64,000 nt of DNA from Mycolicibacterium peregrinum (GTDB lineage: Bacteria; Actinomycetota; Actinomycetes; Mycobacteriales; Mycobacteriaceae). Positions 42,961 to 53,983 of this stretch are shown one piece after another; positions within the stretch are counted from its first letter, which is position 1, and every line of letters starts with the position of its first letter. The position numbers and the translations under genes are program-made. Location of the stretch: NCBI RefSeq assembly GCF_001665625.1, contig NZ_LZSY01000107.1:24431-88430 (forward strand), given 5' to 3'. Under the pieces are notes generated by a model. That model made no database searches. It was not told the origin of the DNA and worked only from the letters and a program-made list of their open reading frames with translations.

Positions 42961-44157
42961 CTACGCGCGGTGCGCACCACCTTCGAGTTCATTGGGCGGC
43001 ATCCCCGGCGGCGTCCCCAACGGCTGCTGTGCCGGCGGAGCACCCAGGGGCGGCGTCGTTGCCCTGGCCTCCGCCTCGGCCTTCGCCACGGCACGTGCGA
43101 TCTCGGGATCGGTCTCGGTGTTGAACCACTCGGCGACTTCGTCGCTGTCGTCCTCGGGCTTGGGCAGGTCCTCGTCGACCGGCGGCGGCGTATACCGGAA
43201 GACACCGTCCTCGCCGGGCGCACCCAGCATCTTGGTGAAACCCTGCAGCGCCGAACCGAAGTCGCTGGGCACCAGCCAGACCTTGTTCGCCTCGCCCTTG
43301 GCCATCTGGGGCAGCGTCTGCAGATACTGGTACGCCAACATCTCCGGGGTGGGCCGGCCCGCCTTGATCGCGGCGAACGTCTTCTCGATGGCCTTGGCCT
43401 GCCCCTGTGCCTGCAGGTACTGGGCTGCGCGTTCACCCTGGGCGCGCAACATCCGCGACTGCCGGTCGGCCTCGGCGGCCAGGATCGCGGCCTGCTTGGC
43501 ACCCTCGGCGGCCAGGATCTGCGACTGCTTCTGGCCCTCGGCCTGTTTGATCGAGGATTCCCGAACGCCCTCTGCGGTCAGGATCATGGCCCGCTTGTCG
43601 CGGTCGGCTTTCATCTGCTTTTCCATCGACTCCTGGATCGACGGCGGCGGATCGATGCTGCGCAGCTCGACACGCGCCACGCGCAGCCCCCAACGGCCGG
43701 TGGCCTCGTCCAGCACCCCGCGCAGCTGGGCATTGATCGAGTCGCGTGAGGTCAGTGTCTGCTCCAGCGTCATACCGCCGACGACGTTGCGCAGGGTGGT
43801 GGTGGTCAGCTGTTCCACACCGACGATGTAGTTGCTGATCTGGTACACCGCAGCCTGCGGGTTGGTGACCTGGAAATAGACCACGGTGTCGATGTTGAGC
43901 GTCAGGTTGTCCTCGGTGATCACCGGCTGCGGCGGGAAGGACACCACCCGCTCACGCAGATCCACTCGCGCCCGGATCCGGTCGATGAACGGCACCAGCA
44001 GCGTCAACTGGCCACTGACCGTGCGGCTGTAGCGGCCCAGCCGCTCGATCACCGCTGCCTCGGCCTGGGGAATGAGCGCCACTGATTTCGCGACGATGAT
44101 GATCGCGAACACCACCAGCACGAGCAGCAAGATCAGCCCGGCTACAGCACCTTCCAT
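42961..44157 (-). CDS. SPFH/band-7 (prohibitin-stomatin) membrane protein
   Basis: A 398-residue protein with one N-terminal membrane anchor ([16 protein letters not shown], residues 8-23). An SPFH domain covers about 28-210 ([40 protein letters not shown]) and a coiled-coil flotillin-like segment rich in A/E/Q about 215-290. The C-terminus is proline-rich. Such proteins scaffold membrane microdomains and work with NfeD partners; the next gene upstream is exactly that. Homologue of Rv1488. ATG at 44157 has GAGGGAGGGA upstream. Confidence 0.93.
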   Translation of the reverse strand: MEGAVAGLILLLVLVVFAIIIVAKSVALIPQAEAAVIERLGRYSRTVSGQLTLLVPFIDRIRARVDLRERVVSFPPQPVITEDNLTLNIDTVVYFQVTNPQAAVYQISNYIVGVEQLTTTTLRNVVGGMTLEQTLTSRDSINAQLRGVLDEATGRWGLRVARVELRSIDPPPSIQESMEKQMKADRDKRAMILTAEGVRESSIKQAEGQKQSQILAAEGAKQAAILAAEADRQSRMLRAQGERAAQYLQAQGQAKAIEKTFAAIKAGRPTPEMLAYQYLQTLPQMAKGEANKVWLVPSDFGSALQGFTKMLGAPGEDGVFRYTPPPVDEDLPKPEDDSDEVAEWFNTETDPEIARAVAKAEAEARATTPPLGAPPAQQPLGTPPGMPPNELEGGAHRA

Positions 44158-44199
44158 GGTGGATCCCTCCCTCTAGGTCCTACCTCGTTTACGGAGCTA

Positions 44200-44634
44200 C
44201 TACATCGCCTTGAAAACCACCGCGGTGGCGCCGTCGATCCTGACAACGGTCACGTGATCACCCGGTTCGTACACATCGTTGTCGTCGAGCGGCCGCGCCG
44301 TCCAGACCTCGCCGTCGAGCTTGACCTGTCCCTCGTGCTGTCCCACCCGGTCCAAGACCAGCGCAGACTTGCCCTCGAGCGCCTTGACGGGCTCGGGGAG
44401 CCCCCGGCCGGCCTCGAAACGGCGCCGCAGCGCAGGCCGGACCAGAACCAGCAAAAGCACCGACACCACGAGAAACACCAGACCGTCACCCCAGAGTGGC
44501 AGGTCGAACAGCCAACTCGAGCCCGTCGCGGCCAGTGCACCGCCGGCCAGCATGAGCAGGAACATGTCACCGGTCAGCGCCTCTGCCCCGGCGAGACCCA
44601 GCGCCAGGATGAGCCAGATCAGCGGAAGCGGCAT
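44200..44634 (-). CDS. NfeD-like membrane protein
   Basis: A 144-residue NfeD short form. Three to four hydrophobic segments occupy residues 1-75, followed by a soluble OB-fold domain ([38 protein letters not shown]). Such proteins partner SPFH proteins, as the next gene does (42 bases away). TAGGGT lies six bases before the ATG at 44634, so a leaderless start is possible. Homologue of Rv1487. Confidence 0.9.
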   Translation of the reverse strand: MPLPLIWLILALGLAGAEALTGDMFLLMLAGGALAATGSSWLFDLPLWGDGLVFLVVSVLLLVLVRPALRRRFEAGRGLPEPVKALEGKSALVLDRVGQHEGQVKLDGEVWTARPLDDNDVYEPGDHVTVVRIDGATAVVFKAM

Positions 44635-44691
44635 ACGCCCACCCTAGCGAATACGACCCGATCGGCGACCGACAATTACACTGCCAGGATC

Positions 44692-45549
44692 ATGTGGTGT
44701 CCAAGTGCGACTCTTTCGATGTGGGCCAACGCCTGGCTTGCCGGCGCGGCCGCGCCCGACGACGTCCTCGACGCGTTATCTCAATGGGCACCAATGCATT
44801 CTGTGACGGCCTATGACTCGCAGGCCGCCGTCCGTACGGGGCTGCCCTGGCCCGAGTTGGAGGACTCGGGTTCGGTGTCGTTGCTGCAGACCTTGCGCAC
44901 CGCCGTCGGCCGGTCCGGCACCCGGCCGTCGATCAGGGTGGCGTTGCCGGTGCCCGGCGATGTCCGCGGACTGCCCGCGGGATCGCAGTTCCAGCGCGAC
45001 GCGCTGAGCGTGGGCGAAGCGGTGCTGGTGACCCATGACGAACTCGACGGCGTCGGACTGGTGCCGGAGTTCGAGTATTTCGAATTCGACGACGTGGAAA
45101 CCGAATCCACCTTCGAGCCCGAGCCGAGGGCGTTGTCGTGGACCGTGTACTCACTACCTGTTCTGCCACCGCCCCAGCACCACGATCTCGGCGAGGCCGA
45201 GTACGAGTTGCGGTCAGCGGTGCGCTCGGCGGCCGACACGCTGGTCACCTTGCGGGCCGGTGTGGGGGTAGATATCGAGGATCCCCGTGGCATGGTCGAG
45301 GACATCCTCGAGGCCGGACGGATGCACCGCATCCCCGACCACGCCCCCACCCGGGCCCTACGCGTGTTGGAGAACGCTGCCCACGTCGAGGCGATCATCA
45401 CCGTGAGCTCGGGCCTGATGCCGATCGGCCTGCAGAGTTCCTCGGAGGTTCAGATCGCCGGCGACGCCATGCGACCGCTGGCACAGGTGGTGCGCTCGGC
45501 GCGGTTGGCCGCACTCGAAGCGATCCTGCAATCCGCTTGGCGGGACTAA
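44692..45549 (+). CDS. Conserved mycobacterial protein of unknown function (Rv1486c-like)
   Basis: A 285-residue soluble protein conserved at this position next to hemH. No signal peptide, membrane helix or catalytic motif is evident. The N-terminal segment [20 protein letters not shown] and the central acidic stretch [18 protein letters not shown] are the most distinctive parts. ATG at 44692 is chosen; an in-frame extension to 44254 runs antisense through the NfeD gene. TACACT at 44677-44682 could be its -10. It ends with a 4-base tail-to-tail overlap with hemH. Confidence 0.8.
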   Translation: MWCPSATLSMWANAWLAGAAAPDDVLDALSQWAPMHSVTAYDSQAAVRTGLPWPELEDSGSVSLLQTLRTAVGRSGTRPSIRVALPVPGDVRGLPAGSQFQRDALSVGEAVLVTHDELDGVGLVPEFEYFEFDDVETESTFEPEPRALSWTVYSLPVLPPPQHHDLGEAEYELRSAVRSAADTLVTLRAGVGVDIEDPRGMVEDILEAGRMHRIPDHAPTRALRVLENAAHVEAIITVSSGLMPIGLQSSSEVQIAGDAMRPLAQVVRSARLAALEAILQSAWRD

Positions 45550-46571
45550 CCTTCGGTCGGTGTCCCACAGCAGTGCGGTGAGCACAGCGCACCGTTGACG
45601 CTGAACCCGTAGCCAGGCACCGGCTCTGGACCGGCGGCCCGCAGCGGCGCCGCACCGGTGCGCAGCTCCTCGATCAACCCGGCCGCCAACCGAGCGAAAC
45701 GTTCGTCGGCGTTCGGGGTGCTTGCCCGCGCGAAGGCGATACCGGCCTGTTCGGCCTGCAACCGGAGTTCGTAGTCGAGATCCCACACCACCTCGATGTG
45801 ATCGGCGACGAATCCGATCGGACAAACGATGACCGCCCGGGTTCCGTTCTGGCCCAACACAGTCAGGTGATCAGCCACGTCGGGTTCGAGCCACGGGATC
45901 CGGGGCGGTCCCGACCGGGACTGCCAGACCTGGTCGTAGTCGTCGTAGCCCGCGGCGGCGGCCACCAGCCGCGTCGCGTAGCCGACCTGCCGACTGTAGA
46001 GGGCAGGGCCGTGCCGCTCGTCGGCGGCGATGGGCACCGAGTGCGCGGTGAACACCAGTCGGGCCTCGTCACGTAGATCGACCGGCAACGTGGCGGCCGC
46101 GGCCGCGATCGAGTCGGCGAACATCTCCACCAACAACGGATGGTCGAAGTACTGGCGCAGTTTGACCAGTTCGGGTGCGTCGGGCCCGGCCGCGGCCCGC
46201 GCCCGGGCGATGTCCTCGACGTACTGGGTGCAGCTGGAGTAACCGCCCCAGGCCGACGTGGTGAACACCGCTGCCCGCCGGATTCCGTTGTCCCGCATCG
46301 CCGCAACAGTGTCTTCGACGTACGGCTCCCAGTTCCGGTTACCGAAATAGATCGGCAGGCCGGGCAACTGGAGACGCAACTGCTCGATCAGCGCCCGGTT
46401 GATCCCGTTGATCGGTGACACCCCACCGAAATGCAGGTAGTGCTCGGCGACGTCGGCCAGGCGCTCGGCCGGGATACCACGCCCCCGGGTGACGTTCTCC
46501 AGGAACGGCATCACCTGCTCGGGCGCCTCCGGACCGCCGAAAGACAGCAGCAGGACCGCGTCAAACTCCAT
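45546..46571 (-). CDS. hemH: Ferrochelatase (coproporphyrin/protoporphyrin type)
   Basis: Inserts ferrous iron into the porphyrin at the end of haem synthesis; actinobacterial enzymes act on coproporphyrin III. The protein has 341 residues. Motifs are [14 protein letters not shown] at the N-terminus, [18 protein letters not shown] (about 125-142), [10 protein letters not shown] with the catalytic histidine near residue 183, and a late glutamate in [14 protein letters not shown] cysteine cluster (LCSPHCCG) near the C-terminus plus the cysteine of YSSCTQ could ligate the [2Fe-2S] cluster known in mycobacterial ferrochelatase; that is inferred. ATG at 46571 is used. Confidence 0.95.
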   Translation of the reverse strand: MEFDAVLLLSFGGPEAPEQVMPFLENVTRGRGIPAERLADVAEHYLHFGGVSPINGINRALIEQLRLQLPGLPIYFGNRNWEPYVEDTVAAMRDNGIRRAAVFTTSAWGGYSSCTQYVEDIARARAAAGPDAPELVKLRQYFDHPLLVEMFADSIAAAAATLPVDLRDEARLVFTAHSVPIAADERHGPALYSRQVGYATRLVAAAAGYDDYDQVWQSRSGPPRIPWLEPDVADHLTVLGQNGTRAVIVCPIGFVADHIEVVWDLDYELRLQAEQAGIAFARASTPNADERFARLAAGLIEELRTGAAPLRAAGPEPVPGYGFSVNGALCSPHCCGTPTEG

Positions 46572-46603
46572 CAACTCGAGTCCCCTCTGCGGCGGAATAC
46601 AGG

Positions 46604-47413
46604 TCAGAGCAGCTGGGTGCTGGCGCCGCCGTCGGCGTAGACGATGGTGCCGGTGGTGGCGGGCAGCCAGTCGGACAGCAGTGCGCACACGGTCTTGGCG
46701 ACCGGCTCCGGATCCTTCATGTTCCAGCCGACCGGTGCACGCTGATCCCAGCCCTCTTCGAGCAGCCGCATCTGGTCACCGGCTTCGGCACCGAGCGCAC
46801 CGCCGACGATCGCACTCATGGCCAGGGTCCGGATCGGGCCCGCCGCAACGAGGTTGGAGCGCACGCCGAACGGTCCGGCCTCACGAGCAACGAACCGGTT
46901 GACCGACTCGAGGGCGCTCTTGGCCACGGTCATCCAGTTGTAGGCCGGCATCGCGCGGGTCGGATCGAAGTCCATGCCGACGATGCTGCCGCCCTCGTTC
47001 ATGATCGGCAGAGTCGCCTTGGCCAGCGAGGCATAGGAATACGCCGAGATGTGGATGCCCTTGGCGACGTCCTCGTAGGGAGCGTCGAAGAACGGGTTGA
47101 CACCCATACCGGTCTGCGGCATGAAGCCGATCGAGTGGACCACGCCATCCAGCTTGTTGCCCTCACCGATGACACCGGCGACACGCTCGGCCAGGCTCGC
47201 GAGGTGCTCCTCGTTCTGCACGTCGAGTTCCAACAAGGGAGCCGGACTCGGAAGTCTGTCGGCGATGCGCTGGATCAGCTTCATCCGGTCGAACCCGGTG
47301 AGCACCAGCTCCGCGCCGGCCTCCTGGGCCACCTTGGCGATGTGGAACGCGATCGACGAGTCCGTGATGATCCCGGTGACGAGGATGCGCTTGCCTTCGA
47401 GCAAACCTGCCAT
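46604..47413 (-). CDS. inhA: Enoyl-ACP reductase InhA
   Basis: NADH-dependent enoyl-ACP reductase of FAS-II mycolic acid synthesis and the target of isoniazid-NAD. It has 269 residues, collinear with the M. tuberculosis enzyme. The nucleotide-binding start is [16 protein letters not shown]. Catalytic Tyr158 and Lys165 lie in [14 protein letters not shown]. Ser94 (in VVHSIGF) and Ile21 are the wild-type residues, so none of the classic resistance changes is present. It is 64 bases downstream of mabA, with AGGAG upstream of the ATG at 47413. Confidence 0.98.
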   Translation of the reverse strand: MAGLLEGKRILVTGIITDSSIAFHIAKVAQEAGAELVLTGFDRMKLIQRIADRLPSPAPLLELDVQNEEHLASLAERVAGVIGEGNKLDGVVHSIGFMPQTGMGVNPFFDAPYEDVAKGIHISAYSYASLAKATLPIMNEGGSIVGMDFDPTRAMPAYNWMTVAKSALESVNRFVAREAGPFGVRSNLVAAGPIRTLAMSAIVGGALGAEAGDQMRLLEEGWDQRAPVGWNMKDPEPVAKTVCALLSDWLPATTGTIVYADGGASTQLL

Positions 47414-47477
47414 TAGTGCGACTCCTTCTTGGGGAAAGTTTCAGTAGACCAATATGTTTGGGTCAGATCCAGGTGGA

Positions 47478-48260
<783 letters not shown>

Positions 48261-48326
48261 TCACCAGCATGGTCTGAAAATCGCGTCGCCGGTGAGGACC
48301 GCAGTCCAGGAAGGCGCGATCGCGAC

Positions 48327-49334
48327 TCAACCGGGCAGTCTGCGGTTGATCAGCAGCGCCGCCACCCCGGCGACGGCCAGCAACAACGCGCCAAGCCGCA
48401 GCCAGCCGAGGCTGGCATCGCCCTTGATGGTCTCGTAGCCGATCTGCTGCTGCAGCGAGGTGAACACCTGCTTGAGCTGTTCCAGGCTGGACGCGGTGAA
48501 CGCGTCTCCGCCGGACAGCTTGGCGATCTTGCCGAGCATCTCGTCGTCGACCGGCACCGGCTGGCGCTGGTCGTTGATCTCGACGTAGCCATAGGGCGTA
48601 CCGAAGGACACGGTGGAGATCGGCACGCCCTGGTCCTTGGCGGTGCGCGCCGCGGTATAGGCGCCCTTCGGATTGTCCGGGTTGGACGGCACCGTCTCCT
48701 TGCCGTCCGACATCAGGACGATGCGCGCGGGCGGCTTCTCGTCGCCGCCGCCGATCACCGCGCCGACGGTGGCGATCGCCTGCAACGCGGTGAAAATGCC
48801 TTCACCCGTGGCCGTGCGGTCGGCCAACTGCAGCTTGTCCAGACCGTTTTTGGTGGCCTCACGGTTGGTGGTCGGCTGCACCAGCACCGTCGCCGTACCG
48901 GCGTAGGCGATCAGGCCGAGGTTGATCCCCGGGGTGAGCTGATCGGCGAACTGCTTGGCGGCCTCCTGCGCGGCGGCCAGCCGGCTGGGGGCGACATCGG
49001 TGGCGCGCATCGACTGTGACACGTCGATCACCAGCATCACCACCGCGCGATTACGCGGAATGCGCACATCGTGGGTAGGGCCGGCCATCGCAACCGTCAG
49101 GAGCACGAGCGAGGCAGCCAGCAGGGCGGCGGGCAGGTGCCGCCAACGCGTCGGCTGCTTGGGCGCCACACTTTCGAGCAGCTCCATGTTGGCGAACCGC
49201 AGGATCCGCTGCTTGCGTGCGCGCTGCACGATGACGTAGTACGCCACCAGGCCGAGCACCACGAAGAGGAACAGGAACCACCAGGCGTGCGCGAAACCCG
49301 TCAGGCTCATCGGACCGAGAATCGGTAAAGTCAT
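48327..49334 (-). CDS. VWA-domain membrane protein (BatA-like, Rv1481-like)
   Basis: A 335-residue protein with N-terminal hydrophobic segments (about 15-38 and 65-85), a von Willebrand A domain at about 98-290 carrying the metal-ion-dependent adhesion motif DVSQSM (DxSxS), and a C-terminal membrane helix (about 310-330). It belongs to the MoxR-DUF58-VWA chaperone-like group encoded together here. In mycobacteria the homologue is linked to envelope integrity. It lies 43 bases after the DUF58 gene. Confidence 0.92.
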   Translation of the reverse strand: MTLPILGPMSLTGFAHAWWFLFLFVVLGLVAYYVIVQRARKQRILRFANMELLESVAPKQPTRWRHLPAALLAASLVLLTVAMAGPTHDVRIPRNRAVVMLVIDVSQSMRATDVAPSRLAAAQEAAKQFADQLTPGINLGLIAYAGTATVLVQPTTNREATKNGLDKLQLADRTATGEGIFTALQAIATVGAVIGGGDEKPPARIVLMSDGKETVPSNPDNPKGAYTAARTAKDQGVPISTVSFGTPYGYVEINDQRQPVPVDDEMLGKIAKLSGGDAFTASSLEQLKQVFTSLQQQIGYETIKGDASLGWLRLGALLLAVAGVAALLINRRLPG

Positions 49335-49377
49335 GTGCTAGAAGTCATTTCGGGTTGGTTGCTCATCAAGCATTCGT

Positions 49378-50325
49378 CTACCGCTGGCCGGCCAGGGCGC
49401 CACGCCTCCGGTTGGCCACGAACCGCACCACGTCGGCGATCCAGTCCCGGTCGGTGCGCAGACTCAACAGCGGTGCATCACAACGCCGCAAGGTCCGGGC
49501 CACCTCTTCCCGATGGGCGGCGGCGGCCCGCTCGAAGTCGCTGCGAAGCTGTTCGTCGATCGTGAACTCACGGGTGACACCGGTCTCGGTGTCCTGCAGC
49601 ACCACATCGCCGACCGCGGGCAGCTCGACATCGCGCGGGTCGAGGATCTCGATTCCGAGGACCTCGTGGCGACCGGCGATGGCCCGCAACGGGCGCATCC
49701 AGTTGATCGGGCCGAGGAAGTCACTGATGATCACCGCCATGCCGCGCCGGCGCTCGGGACGGCGCAGCGCATCGATGGCAGCAGCCAGGTCTCCCCGCAC
49801 TCCGGTCGGGGCCTTCGGCGTGGTGGCGATCGCCCGCAACAGCTCCTGCTCGTGCACCCGCCCGCTCAGCGCGGGCACCCGCCGCACGGTGTCACCGTTG
49901 GCGATGACCGCGCCGATCCGATTACCGCCTCCGCTGTTGAGGAACGCGATCGCCGCGGCAGCCGCCACGGCGAGGTCTCGCTTCTCGCAACCGGTGGTGC
50001 CGAAGTCCAGGCTGGCCGACATGTCGACCACCAGCCAGGTCTCCAGCTCGCGGTCGGCGATCATCTGCCGCACGTGTGGCGTCATCGTCCGCGCCGTGAC
50101 AGACCAGTCCATCCGGCGCACGTCGTCGCCGGGCTGGTAGATCCGCGAGTCCCCCGGCTCTGATCCCGGCCCCGGGATCAGACCGAGGTGGTCGCCGTGC
50201 AGGACTCCGTCAAGCTTGCGCCGCACCGTCAGCTCAAGCTTGCGCAACGCCGCCGTCAGTGCGGGGTCGCGAATCTCCCCGCGCTTCAGAGACGGCAGGT
50301 CGACGGTGCGTCGCGAAGTGGTCAC
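49378..50325 (-). CDS. DUF58 protein (Rv1480-like)
   Basis: A 315-residue soluble protein of the DUF58 family, a degenerate VWA-like fold. The signature SEPGDSRIYQPGDDVRRMDW occurs at about residues 56-75 and VVDMSASLDFGTTGCEKRDL at about 98-117. It works with MoxR AAA+ ATPases, possibly as substrate adaptor. GTG at 50325 overlaps the moxR1 stop by four bases (GTGA), so translation is coupled. Confidence 0.92.
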   Translation of the reverse strand: MTTSRRTVDLPSLKRGEIRDPALTAALRKLELTVRRKLDGVLHGDHLGLIPGPGSEPGDSRIYQPGDDVRRMDWSVTARTMTPHVRQMIADRELETWLVVDMSASLDFGTTGCEKRDLAVAAAAAIAFLNSGGGNRIGAVIANGDTVRRVPALSGRVHEQELLRAIATTPKAPTGVRGDLAAAIDALRRPERRRGMAVIISDFLGPINWMRPLRAIAGRHEVLGIEILDPRDVELPAVGDVVLQDTETGVTREFTIDEQLRSDFERAAAAHREEVARTLRRCDAPLLSLRTDRDWIADVVRFVANRRRGALAGQR

Positions 50326-51485
50326 CGACCACCCGCCGCGCCGGCCGCGGCAGGTACGGCGGGCGCAACCGAATGTCCTTGCTGCGGAAGCGCATTGACC
50401 TGCGGCAGGGCGACGGTCTGCAGGATCCGGTTGACCACGGTCTCCGCAGACACCTCGTCGGCCAGCGCGTCGTAGGTGAGCACCAGGCGGTGGCGCAGCA
50501 CATCCGGGATCACCTCGACGACATCCTGCGGGATGACGTAGTCACGGCCGCGCACCAACGCCAGCGCGCGGGCCGCCGAGATGATGCCCAGCGACGCACG
50601 GGGCGAGGCACCGTAGGCGATCCAGGCCTTGGCGTCGGGCATGCCGAACTTCTCCGGCTCGCGGGTCGCGGTGACGATCCGCACCACGTAATCGACGAGC
50701 GCATGGTGCACGAACGTGTTGGCCGCGAGTTCCTGCAGCCGCAGCAGGTCGCCGGTGTCGAGGATCTGCTTGGGCTCCGGGGGCTTCACACCCATCCGGT
50801 AGATGATCTCGCGCTCTTCCTCCGGCGACGGGTAGTCGACGTTGAGCTTGAACAGGAAGCGGTCACGCTGGGCTTCCGGGAGCGCGTAGACGCCTTCCTG
50901 CTCGATCGGGTTCTGGGTGGCCATCACCAGGAACGGGCTGGGCAGCGGGAAGGTCTTGCCGCCGATGGAGATCTTGCGCTCGGCCATCACCTCGAGCAGT
51001 GCGGACTGCACCTTCGCCGGCGCACGGTTGATCTCGTCGGCGAGCAGGAAGTTGACGACCACCGGGCCGAGCTCGATGTCGAAGTCTTCCTTGCCCTGCC
51101 GGTAGATGCGGGTACCGATGATGTCGGTGGGCACCAGGTCAGGGGTGAACTGGATGCGGGCGAATGTGCCGCCGACCACCTTGGCGAACGTCTCGACGGC
51201 CAGCGTCTTGGCCACGCCGGGCACACCTTCGAGCAGCACGTGGCCCTTGGCGAGCAGACCGACGAGCATCCGCTCGACGAGCTGGTCCTGACCGACGATG
51301 ATCCGCTTGACCTCGAAGATGGCGCGTTCCAGGGTGTGCACCTCGGCCTGCAGGCTGCCGTTGGTCGTGGCCTGCGGGGCGGCCGGCGCGGCGTGGGAGC
51401 CGGCCGACCCGGGCGGAAAGCCCGGCGCCGGGCTCGAACCGGGATAACCTCCGGCGCCCTGCGGCGGTCCACTCGGTGACGTCAT
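50322..51485 (-). CDS. moxR1: MoxR-family AAA+ ATPase MoxR1
   Basis: A 387-residue AAA+ ATPase. A 45-residue Gly/Pro/Ala-rich N-terminal tail precedes the core. Walker A is EGVPGVAKT at about residue 88, Walker B is LLADEINRAP near 150, and sensor 1 is in MATQNPIEQEG. MoxR proteins act as chaperones with VWA partners. ATG at 51485 with GGGAGGAAG upstream is preferred over the in-frame start at 51542. Confidence 0.95.
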   Translation of the reverse strand: MTSPSGPPQGAGGYPGSSPAPGFPPGSAGSHAAPAAPQATTNGSLQAEVHTLERAIFEVKRIIVGQDQLVERMLVGLLAKGHVLLEGVPGVAKTLAVETFAKVVGGTFARIQFTPDLVPTDIIGTRIYRQGKEDFDIELGPVVVNFLLADEINRAPAKVQSALLEVMAERKISIGGKTFPLPSPFLVMATQNPIEQEGVYALPEAQRDRFLFKLNVDYPSPEEEREIIYRMGVKPPEPKQILDTGDLLRLQELAANTFVHHALVDYVVRIVTATREPEKFGMPDAKAWIAYGASPRASLGIISAARALALVRGRDYVIPQDVVEVIPDVLRHRLVLTYDALADEVSAETVVNRILQTVALPQVNALPQQGHSVAPAVPAAAGAAGGR

Positions 51486-51622
51486 CAACTTCCTCCCACG
51501 GTGTTCGACTACAAAAAAACGCTGGTCGTGCTGGTTGCTCATCGGGCAGTCGGGTGCCCGCCGTCAACTATTCCAGGCACTTCGAGATCCGTCGACGCTG
51601 CCCGGAAGAGTTCAGGTTCCCC

Positions 51623-52318
51623 TCAGGATTCGATGATGCGGGCCGCGTACGGCTGGATGCCTGACATGCGAACGGGACTCACGGTCACTTTCTCCGCACT
51701 GCCCGACGCCTCCAGCATCTTGCCGCCACCGAGGTACATCGCCACGTGCTGGCTACCGCCGGGACCCCAGAACAGGAGGTCACCGCGCTTTGCCTGGGCG
51801 ACCGGCACCTTGCGGCCGGTGTTGTACTGGTCTCCGGAGTACTTGGGAATCTGCACGCCCACACCGGCGAACGCGTACCTGGTCAGGCCCGAGCAATCGA
51901 AACCCATCTTGCCCGCGTCGTAGTCCACCCCCGGCCCCGGCCCGGTGAGCGTGCCGCCGCCCCAGGAGTACGGCACGCCCATCTGGGTGCCGCCCCTTCG
52001 GATCGCGTATTCGATGGCTTGGGGCCCCCGGACCCGGCCACCGGGGAATGTCGAGGCGGCCTGCTTGGGGGCCAGACCGATGGTCTGCAGGAACTGCGAG
52101 CCAAGGTTCTGTGTGGTCTGGAGCGCGATCTGGCTGACCTGGAACGAGGCGTTGGCGATGGCCACCGGATCCCCCGGCGCGCCCGAGCTGACGATTTTCG
52201 GCAAGGTCGGATCCCATTGGCCGTCGTCTGGCGCAGCGTTGGCCGGCGACACGAGACTGATCGCCGCGAACGCGATTGCGGCGATCAGGATCAGGCACCG
52301 TAAGACGAAGGAGCGCAA
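51623..52318 (-). CDS. ripB: NlpC/P60 peptidoglycan endopeptidase RipB
   Basis: A secreted 231-residue hydrolase cutting peptidoglycan stem peptides. Signal peptide at residues 1-28 (ILIAAIAFAAISLVSPANA). The NlpC/P60 domain has Cys142 (GFDCSGL), His191 (GSQHVAMYLG) and Glu203. It lacks the coiled-coil N-terminal half of RipA. TTG at 52318 starts ten bases after the ripA stop. It is about 60-70% identical to the RipA catalytic domain by eye, so the two are tandem paralogues. Confidence 0.94.
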   Translation of the reverse strand: MRSFVLRCLILIAAIAFAAISLVSPANAAPDDGQWDPTLPKIVSSGAPGDPVAIANASFQVSQIALQTTQNLGSQFLQTIGLAPKQAASTFPGGRVRGPQAIEYAIRRGGTQMGVPYSWGGGTLTGPGPGVDYDAGKMGFDCSGLTRYAFAGVGVQIPKYSGDQYNTGRKVPVAQAKRGDLLFWGPGGSQHVAMYLGGGKMLEASGSAEKVTVSPVRMSGIQPYAARIIES

Positions 52319-52328
52319 TGTATTCCCA

Positions 52329-53741
52329 TCAGTATTCGATGTAGCGGACGACGTACGGGGTCATGCCGCTGGTGCGGACCGGAGAGACCTTGACCTCCGA
52401 ACCCGTGTAGGGCGCTTCGAGCATCTGGCCGTTTCCGAGATAGAGCGTCACGTGCTGGCTGCCACCGGGGCCGTAGAAGATCACGTCACCACGGCGCATC
52501 TGCGACGACGGAATCTTGCGGCCGGCGTTGTACTGGGAGCCGGAGTAATGGGGCAACTTGATTCCGACGCCGGCGAACGCGTAGAGGATCAGGCCCGAGC
52601 AGTCGAATCCGACGGTGTTGGCCCCCGAATCGATGCCGCGACTCGGACCGGCCGCGTTGCCGCCGCCCCAGGAGTAGGGAACGCCCATTTGCGAACCCGC
52701 CCGCTGGATCACATATTCGGATGCCTGCCGGCCGTATACGCGCGGGATCGCGCCGTTGGTGTAGCCGGTGGGCGTCGGCAGGATGCCCAGCTTCTGCAGG
52801 AACTGGCGACCCATGTTCTGCGTCACCTGCGCCGACGTCGACGAGATGCCGAGGATGGTGTTGATGATCGCGACCGGGTCACCGCTGACGAACGCGCTGG
52901 GGATCGCCGGCAGCGTGGGATCCCATGCGGTGTCCCAGTTCTGGCCGCGTTGCACGGGCGCGCCCGGGGCACGATCCCAGTTGTCCGCCGCGGCCTGGGG
53001 TGCGGGTCCCTGCGCCGGTGTGGCCGGGGCCGACGCCTTGTGCACCTGGGCGAGTTCGGCTTGGGCCGAGGCACGTTCGGCGGTCAACCGCTGCAACTCA
53101 CCTTGCTGCGAGCTGAACGTCTGCTGCGCCTGTTGAAGTGCCGCGACCGCGGTGTCCTGACTCGTCTGGGCGTTGGCCGTGGCCTGGTCGGCGTTCTGCT
53201 TGGCCAGGCGCGCGGCCGACTGTCGGTTGACCTGTTCGGTGCGGGCGCGCTGCAGGTCGGCGATCACCTTGTCGCTGCTGACGGCCAGGGTCTGACCGGT
53301 GGCGGCGGCGCTGACGATGTCGCCCGGATCGGAGGCGGTCAGGTACGAGCCGGAGGGGCCACTGACATAGGTGGCCGCGGCGAAGGTGTCGAAGCGCTTC
53401 TGCGCCTCACTGATGGCGGTGTTGGCGTCGTCGATGCCCTGCTGGCTGGCATCGACCTCCTGCTGCGCCGTCGCGGCCGCGTCACGGGCGTCCTGCACCT
53501 CGACGATCGCCTTGTTGACGGCTTCCTGCTGAGTCTGGATGGCCGCGCCCAGCTCCTGCAGCTTCTGGTCGGCGTTGGCCACCGCGGCGACGAGCGTTGC
53601 GACCTGATCGGGGGCCCCCGGCTCGGCGGCGGCCGTAACACCTCCCGTCATGGCCGTGGCCAACAGCATCCCGGCGGTCACCGGCACGGCCAAGAAACGG
53701 CCGTACAGCCGGGACGCAGAGGCGCCAGCGGTGCGTCTCAT
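52329..53741 (-). CDS. ripA: Peptidoglycan endopeptidase RipA
   Basis: The septal cell-wall hydrolase needed for daughter-cell separation. It has 470 residues: signal peptide at about 1-37, an alpha-helical coiled-coil inhibitory region at about 40-240 (A/Q/E rich), a Pro-rich linker near 245-275, and a C-terminal NlpC/P60 domain with Cys381, His430 and Glu442. This is the same triad as M. tuberculosis RipA (383, 432, 444), offset by two. ATG at 53741 is preferred over TTG at 53750, which lies too close to AGGAG. The upstream region is AT-rich and palindromic. Confidence 0.96.
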   Translation of the reverse strand: MRRTAGASASRLYGRFLAVPVTAGMLLATAMTGGVTAAAEPGAPDQVATLVAAVANADQKLQELGAAIQTQQEAVNKAIVEVQDARDAAATAQQEVDASQQGIDDANTAISEAQKRFDTFAAATYVSGPSGSYLTASDPGDIVSAAATGQTLAVSSDKVIADLQRARTEQVNRQSAARLAKQNADQATANAQTSQDTAVAALQQAQQTFSSQQGELQRLTAERASAQAELAQVHKASAPATPAQGPAPQAAADNWDRAPGAPVQRGQNWDTAWDPTLPAIPSAFVSGDPVAIINTILGISSTSAQVTQNMGRQFLQKLGILPTPTGYTNGAIPRVYGRQASEYVIQRAGSQMGVPYSWGGGNAAGPSRGIDSGANTVGFDCSGLILYAFAGVGIKLPHYSGSQYNAGRKIPSSQMRRGDVIFYGPGGSQHVTLYLGNGQMLEAPYTGSEVKVSPVRTSGMTPYVVRYIEY

Positions 53742-53804
53742 TCGACTCAAGTCTCCTATGGCTCAACGACGGCGTACCGACGTTTGCTCGGGGCCATTGC
53801 AACA

Positions 53805-53922
53805 GAAGTCACATGAAGCACAACTACAACAATGGCTACCGATTGCACCGTACGTCACATCTGAAGCCAAAGAAACTTTAGTCACAAATTACAAGTTTGT
53901 AATTGCGAATAGTGTGACCAAT
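53805..53922 (-). promoter_or_regulatory. ripA upstream region with palindrome and GTCACA motifs
   Basis: An AT-rich stretch contains AATTACAA-GT-TTGTAATT (53887-53904), TCACAT at 53807-53812, GTCACA at 53881-53886 and TGTGAC at 53914-53919. In M. tuberculosis ripA is a reported target of the response regulator MtrA, whose sites contain GTCACA-like repeats. Assignment here is inferred. Confidence 0.4.
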
Positions 53923-53983
53923 TAGTGATATTGGGCGTTATCCCGAACTAATGTTCGAGGGATTTCCGAGACCGGATCGACAC

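Noticed and set aside
44254..44691. N-terminal extension of the Rv1486c-like gene
   Set aside because: The added 146 residues run antisense through the NfeD gene. The conserved part starts at the ATG at 44692.
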